From Deltaproteobacteria bacterium (GTDB lineage: Bacteria; Desulfobacterota_B; Binatia; UBA9968): 9,842 nt of DNA. Numbering within the stretch: the stretch's first letter is position 1; each line of letters begins with the position of its first letter. Shown here one piece after another: positions 6,157 to 9,842 of this stretch. A program made the position numbers and the translations under genes. The DNA is taken from the NCBI GenBank assembly GCA_027297485.1, contig JAPUHZ010000441.1:1-9842 (forward strand). Reading direction: 5' to 3'. Below the pieces are notes generated by a model. That model was not told the origin of the DNA, ran no database searches, and saw only the letters and a list, made by a program, of their open reading frames with translations.

Positions 6157-7257
6157 TTAGCCGCGTATGGCCCGGCAGTACTGCGGGGGAAGTTTCAGGT
6201 GAACGGTGGCGTTGCGCTGAACCGGAGAAGAGGGATGAAGTTTCATGCGCACTTTCTGGGAGCCGACGGTCACCTGGCATTCCAGGGTCTCGCCCATGAA
6301 GATCACCGCCTCGACTTCCCCCTTTAAGATGTTCTCTCCTTGGATGGAGTTCCCATCGACGAGATTGATGTCTTCAGGGCGGACTATGACCACCACGGAT
6401 TCTCCTGCCTCCACGCCTTTCGGAAGAAGGCACTTCAGCATACCACCGGGAGTCTTCACCTCTCCTAATCCGCTGTTGTCCGAGGGCGTTCTTATGACCT
6501 GTCCCTCTAAAAAGTTGGTAAGGCCGATAAAGTTGGCCACAAACCGCGCTTGGGGAGACTGGTAGATCTCTCTGGGAGTGCCTTCTTGAACGATTTTTCC
6601 TTGATCCATAACGGAGACGATATCGGACATGGTCAGCGCCTCCAACTGGTCGTGGGTGACGTAGAGGGTCGTGATCCCAAGGCGCTTAACCAATTCGCGC
6701 AGCTCAAAGCGGGTCTCTTCTCTCAGTTTTGCATCCAAATTGCTCAGGGGCTCATCCAGGAGAAGTACCCGCGGTTCTTTGACCAGAGCGCGGGCCAGGG
6801 CCAGCCGCTGCTGCTGGCCGCCGCTCAGGAAAGGTGCCGGGCGATCCTCCAGGCCATCGAGCTGGACTAAAGAGAGGGCCTGTCGCACCTTGGTCCGGAT
6901 CTCGTCCCGGGAAAATCTCCTTCGCATCTCTTGCAAAGGAAAGGCGACGTTCTCAAAGACATTCATATGCGGCCAGATCGCATAGGACTGAAAGACCATG
7001 CCGATGTCTCTTTTGTATGAAGGAATGGAGATCTCTCGAGAGGACGAAAAGACGAGATCATCGCCGACAAAGATTTCCCCATCCCGGGGTATCTCCAGAC
7101 CGGCCACGGAGCGGAGCGTTGTTGTCTTGCCGCACCCGCTGGGACCGAGCAGGGTGTAAAACTGTCCCTGTTGGACCTCAAGGCTGATGCCGCTCACCGC
7201 ATCCACTTCGCCCCGTTCCGTTTCATAGCGCACGTGGAGATTTTGGATCCGGATCAT
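6157..7257 (-). CDS. ABC importer ATP-binding subunit (FbpC/PotA type, with TOBE domain)
   Basis: This 366-residue ATPase powers the importer encoded with it and acts on the cytoplasmic face of the membrane. All nucleotide-binding motifs are intact: Walker A GPSGCGKTT (38-46), Q-loop Gln90, signature LSGGQQQ (144-150), Walker B LLLDEP (165-170), D-loop SNLD (172-175) and H-loop His202 (THDQ). After about residue 245 comes a C-terminal regulatory region with the VIVRPEDINLV stretch typical of TOBE domains in iron, polyamine and thiamine-type importers. The start at 7257 was chosen because its ATG overlaps the permease stop (ATGA); the frame stays open 126 bp further upstream, but that stretch is permease coding sequence. 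A missing aromatic stacking residue or other defect is not evident. The family name does not settle the substrate. Confidence 0.95.
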   Translation of the reverse strand: MIRIQNLHVRYETERGEVDAVSGISLEVQQGQFYTLLGPSGCGKTTTLRSVAGLEIPRDGEIFVGDDLVFSSSREISIPSYKRDIGMVFQSYAIWPHMNVFENVAFPLQEMRRRFSRDEIRTKVRQALSLVQLDGLEDRPAPFLSGGQQQRLALARALVKEPRVLLLDEPLSNLDAKLREETRFELRELVKRLGITTLYVTHDQLEALTMSDIVSVMDQGKIVQEGTPREIYQSPQARFVANFIGLTNFLEGQVIRTPSDNSGLGEVKTPGGMLKCLLPKGVEAGESVVVIVRPEDINLVDGNSIQGENILKGEVEAVIFMGETLECQVTVGSQKVRMKLHPSSPVQRNATVHLKLPPQYCRAIRG

Positions 7258-9008
7258 GCCCCACCTATTTGCGCGGCGTGCCTGCGGAAGCCGACAAAGC
7301 GGACCAATAAAGTGAGCAGCAATAGGGAGATCATTAGCAGGGTTCCAATAGCCCCCACGGCCCCTATATACCCATCGTCCCACATGTTCCAGATCAGGAT
7401 GGCCAGGACCTGATTTTTAGGCCCTTCGTAAAGCATCAGCGGCATGCCGGCGATGCGCACCGCATGGAGCACCACCCAGATCCAGACCCCCACAAATGTA
7501 GGCAGCATCAGTGGGAAAAAGACGCGCCATAGGGTGCGCCACGGTGGGGCGCCGCTGAGATAGGCCGCTTCTTCCAGCTCCTTGTGGATTTGCAGGATGG
7601 ACGCATTCATGGAGCGGGTGCCGTAGGAGATAAAGTTGACCGTAAAGCCGATCGATATGGCCCAGATAGTGCCGTAAATAGGAATGAAATCCAACTTGAG
7701 GAAGACCCAGAAAAAGGCGAGCCCCATCACGATCCCCGGGATAGCATGGGGGACGAAGGCCAACTGATCCAGTAATCTTCTCCCCCAGAATTTGCTACGG
7801 ACCACAACCAGGGAAATAAAGAAGGAGAGCGCCGTCGTCGCGGTCGCCGTCACCACCACCATGATGACGGTATTCTTTAATGCCGACCCCACATCCCCAT
7901 AATCGCTCAGGAAATAATAGTTTTGTAAAGTTAACTGGTTGAGGACCTTCCAAGACGGGACTTGAAGATAGGAAAGAAAAGAGGTGTAGAGAAAAACCAA
8001 AAAGGGCAGAACAACGGAAAGCAGAAGGTAGACCACGACTAAAACAAGCGCAGGATAACGCCAGGATCCCAAATCCATTTGGCGTGGGCGATAGCCCTTT
8101 CCCGTAATGATCGTATACTTCTCTGACCGGTCGATCATCCGGGCATAGAAATAGGTGGTGACTACTGCGATGGCCAGATAGACCATGGCCAAGGCGTTTG
8201 CCTGTCCGTAGATAGGGATAAAGGTGGCCGAGTGAATGATGGTGTATATCTTTGTGCTGAAGACATAGATGCCTGCCGGGAGACCGAGGATGCCCGGCAC
8301 CTCAAAGACCTCAAGGGCAGTCATCGCCTGATAGATCATCACGGCAACAAGCCCAGGGGCCAGGAGTCTCATGCTTACTTTGCGAAGGGTGGACAAGGGT
8401 CGGGCGCCTGAGACGGCCGCTGCTTCCTCTAACGCGGGGTCCATGCTGCGTAAGAGGGGGACCAGCATGAGAAAAGCGGTGGGAACCAAACGTAACCCTT
8501 CAATAAAGATCATCCCGCCCAGCGAATATATGTTGATCGGCGCCTGATCGAGACCAAAAATGCCCATGAGCATTCTGTTGATAAACCCAATGCGGGGACT
8601 TAGCAGGAGGACCCAGGCCATGGCCTGGAGCATCCCGGGGACAGCCAGGGTCATCGGGATCCCGGCATACACGAGCACCTTCCACGGGAGATTGGTACGC
8701 TCGACCAGCCAGGCTAGGGAGGCTGCGAAGGCGATGCCCACAACAACGCTACCGAGAACATAGATGACCGTGTTCGTAAAAAGCTGGTAAGTCCCCGGAT
8801 CAGAATAAACCGTGGTATAGTTTATTATTCCTGTAGTGGAAAGCGAGAATTCAGTAGGCAGTTGTGCCGTACTGAAACTCCCGAGAATGAGGAAGAACAA
8901 TGGGGCAAAAACGAAGCAGGCAACCAGAAGAAAAACCAGCCAACACCACGGGTTGGAGGAGTTGTACCTGATGAACCTATGGGAAGCCGGTTTTTCCCCT
9001 TCCATCAT
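7254..9008 (-). CDS. Fused ABC importer permease with two transmembrane domains (FbpB type)
   Basis: The 584-residue protein has two permease halves in one chain, which is the architecture of iron(III) (FbpB/AfuB) and thiamine (ThiP) importers. Each half carries an EAA loop that docks the ATPase: EEAAAVSG at 194-201 and EEAAYLSG at 479-486, both followed by the usual Leu-Pro or Ala-Pro segment. Hydrophobic segments are clear at about 22-44, 80-102, 112-136, 165-186, 217-238 and 270-290 in the first half, and at about 320-342, 378-402, 415-437, 445-463, 500-520 and 550-572 in the second, so roughly twelve membrane helices are expected. The hydrophilic start (about 20 residues) fits a cytoplasmic N-terminus. 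The gene begins 28 bp after the binding-protein stop, and its stop overlaps the ATPase start. The ribosome site is weak, so translational coupling is likely. The substrate is not fixed by the permease. Confidence 0.94.
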   Translation of the reverse strand: MMEGEKPASHRFIRYNSSNPWCWLVFLLVACFVFAPLFFLILGSFSTAQLPTEFSLSTTGIINYTTVYSDPGTYQLFTNTVIYVLGSVVVGIAFAASLAWLVERTNLPWKVLVYAGIPMTLAVPGMLQAMAWVLLLSPRIGFINRMLMGIFGLDQAPINIYSLGGMIFIEGLRLVPTAFLMLVPLLRSMDPALEEAAAVSGARPLSTLRKVSMRLLAPGLVAVMIYQAMTALEVFEVPGILGLPAGIYVFSTKIYTIIHSATFIPIYGQANALAMVYLAIAVVTTYFYARMIDRSEKYTIITGKGYRPRQMDLGSWRYPALVLVVVYLLLSVVLPFLVFLYTSFLSYLQVPSWKVLNQLTLQNYYFLSDYGDVGSALKNTVIMVVVTATATTALSFFISLVVVRSKFWGRRLLDQLAFVPHAIPGIVMGLAFFWVFLKLDFIPIYGTIWAISIGFTVNFISYGTRSMNASILQIHKELEEAAYLSGAPPWRTLWRVFFPLMLPTFVGVWIWVVLHAVRIAGMPLMLYEGPKNQVLAILIWNMWDDGYIGAVGAIGTLLMISLLLLTLLVRFVGFRRHAAQIGGA

Positions 9009-9036
9009 TTAATTTCTCTTGGATATACCGTTGTTA

Positions 9037-9842
9037 TCATCTCCTTTCGCGCGGTTCTCCTCCTCCCGCTAGCCAAAGCTTGTTCCAAAACTTGAGCAGC
9101 TTGGGCTGAATGTCTACCTCCATACCGGGGTCCCTGAAACTGATTTTTTTACCTAATATCGCGTCCGGAAAAGGCAGATACTGTTTGCCTCTAAGATCCT
9201 TATGAACAGGAGGGGCGAAATTGACTACATATTGGGCTATCTGTCCCTCCTTACTCAGAAACCAGTTAATAAAAAGTTTGGCTGCGTTCATGTTGGGCGC
9301 GCCCCTTAGAATAGTCATTTCGGACACAGCCACAGGCACGGGTTCAGGGCAAGTCCATCCAATTGGCGCTCCAAGTTTCACCTTTTGTAGCGCACGGTAG
9401 CCTCCTGCAGGGACATTGCCGTGGAACTCTCCCACTATGGTGAGCCCTAACATGGCGTTCATACCCTCTTTGCGGAGCTGGGGCTTGACCTCGGTAAAGA
9501 GCTTGGTGAGGAAGTTTTTGGTCCATTCTTCTCCCTTGGCCTTCCACAGCATCAGCGCCCACAGTTGGGCTCGATTGCCAAGGGCGAGGTTGCCGTTTCG
9601 CCACCTGGGATTGCTAAGGAGATCTTCCCATTTTTTGGGCAGATCCTCTTTTTTAACCAACTCCGTGTTATAACCCATGCACCAATAGCGTAAGTGCATC
9701 CCAACCCAAAAACCATCCGGGTCCTTGGTGCCTTCCGGATTATTTTTCCAGTTAGGAATATCCCGGAGGTCCTCCAGGCCGTTGGCTTCTCGAAACAAGA
9801 AGTAGGATCCACCCACACCGGTCAAGATATCGGTGACGAGCC
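9037..9842 (-). CDS. ABC importer substrate-binding protein (SBP_bac_6/FbpA-like), N-terminus beyond window
   Basis: Only the C-terminal part is present: about 267 residues, open to the right edge with no start needed inside the window. The signal peptide or lipoprotein signal and first lobe are missing. Recognisable family features are the YNTELVKKEDLPKKWEDLL block (typical of iron- and putrescine-type binding proteins), the RWRNGNLAL strand, GWTCPEPVPVAV in the hinge region, and the AAKLFINWFLSKEGQ helix (roughly residues 185-199 of the fragment) near the end. The paired tyrosines that bind iron in FbpA-type proteins are not apparent in the matching region, which reads AGGYRALQ with a single Tyr. 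I therefore lean towards an organic ligand rather than ferric iron. The protein is presumably exported and delivers its ligand to the permease 28 bp downstream. Confidence 0.9.
   Translation of the reverse strand, partial: LVTDILTGVGGSYFLFREANGLEDLRDIPNWKNNPEGTKDPDGFWVGMHLRYWCMGYNTELVKKEDLPKKWEDLLSNPRWRNGNLALGNRAQLWALMLWKAKGEEWTKNFLTKLFTEVKPQLRKEGMNAMLGLTIVGEFHGNVPAGGYRALQKVKLGAPIGWTCPEPVPVAVSEMTILRGAPNMNAAKLFINWFLSKEGQIAQYVVNFAPPVHKDLRGKQYLPFPDAILGKKISFRDPGMEVDIQPKLLKFWNKLWLAGGGEPRERR

Noticed and set aside
7258..7383. Upstream extension of the ATPase frame by 42 codons
   Set aside because: This region codes for the permease C-terminus in another frame, and the conserved ATPase domain begins at the ATG at 7257, which overlaps the permease stop.
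9823..9825. TTG as the start of the substrate-binding protein
   Set aside because: The frame continues open to the window edge, and a binding protein of this family needs a further N-terminal lobe and signal sequence. The TTG is an internal leucine codon.
1..9842. CRISPR arrays, tRNA or rRNA genes, insertion sequences, riboswitches and intrinsic terminators
   Set aside because: No regularly spaced repeats, RNA gene signatures, transposase frames or GC hairpins followed by T-runs were seen by eye in the gaps.

Overview
The window is bacterial DNA of moderate to fairly high GC in which every credible gene lies on the minus strand, so transcription runs from the right edge towards the left edge. 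Gene density, short spacings, an ATGA stop/start overlap and Shine-Dalgarno sites all point to a bacterium. Gene content (ABC uptake, Rieske oxygenase, cupin, dienelactone-hydrolase fold and many VOC proteins) resembles catabolic clusters of environmental bacteria from soil or sediment. No rRNA, tRNA or marker gene is present, so I cannot name a phylum.

Layout in transcription order. (1) 9842 to 6157: an ABC importer made of a substrate-binding protein (its N-terminus lies beyond the window), a fused two-domain permease, and an ATPase whose start codon overlaps the permease stop. (2) 6118 to 3164: a bicupin protein, a Rieske non-haem-iron oxygenase alpha subunit and a dienelactone-hydrolase-fold protein, with gaps of 38, 21 and 6 bp. 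These follow the transporter closely enough to be one six-gene operon. (3) A 97-bp gap holding a sigma70-like promoter candidate. (4) 3066 to 1753: a single-domain VOC protein, then, 18 bp on, an unusual VOC-Rieske fusion. (5) 1474 to 1007: a third VOC protein, in a gap-rich area with a diverged 138-bp repeat on each side. (6) 729 to the left edge: a fourth, two-domain VOC protein, cut off by the window.

A plausible reading is an uptake-plus-degradation module. The importer brings in an organic substrate, probably an aromatic or an organic acid. The Rieske oxygenase and cupin hydroxylate or cleave it, and the VOC proteins include candidates for extradiol-type ring cleavage or related metal chemistry. 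The substrate cannot be read from the sequence. No reductase or separate ferredoxin for the oxygenase is encoded here, although the VOC-Rieske fusion carries an intact ferredoxin-like Rieske domain.

The points most worth following up are the VOC-Rieske fusion, the hydrolase-fold protein with glycine at two catalytic positions, the cluster of five VOC domains with differing metal-ligand sets, the bicupin with one intact and one degraded metal site, and the duplicated intergenic element.
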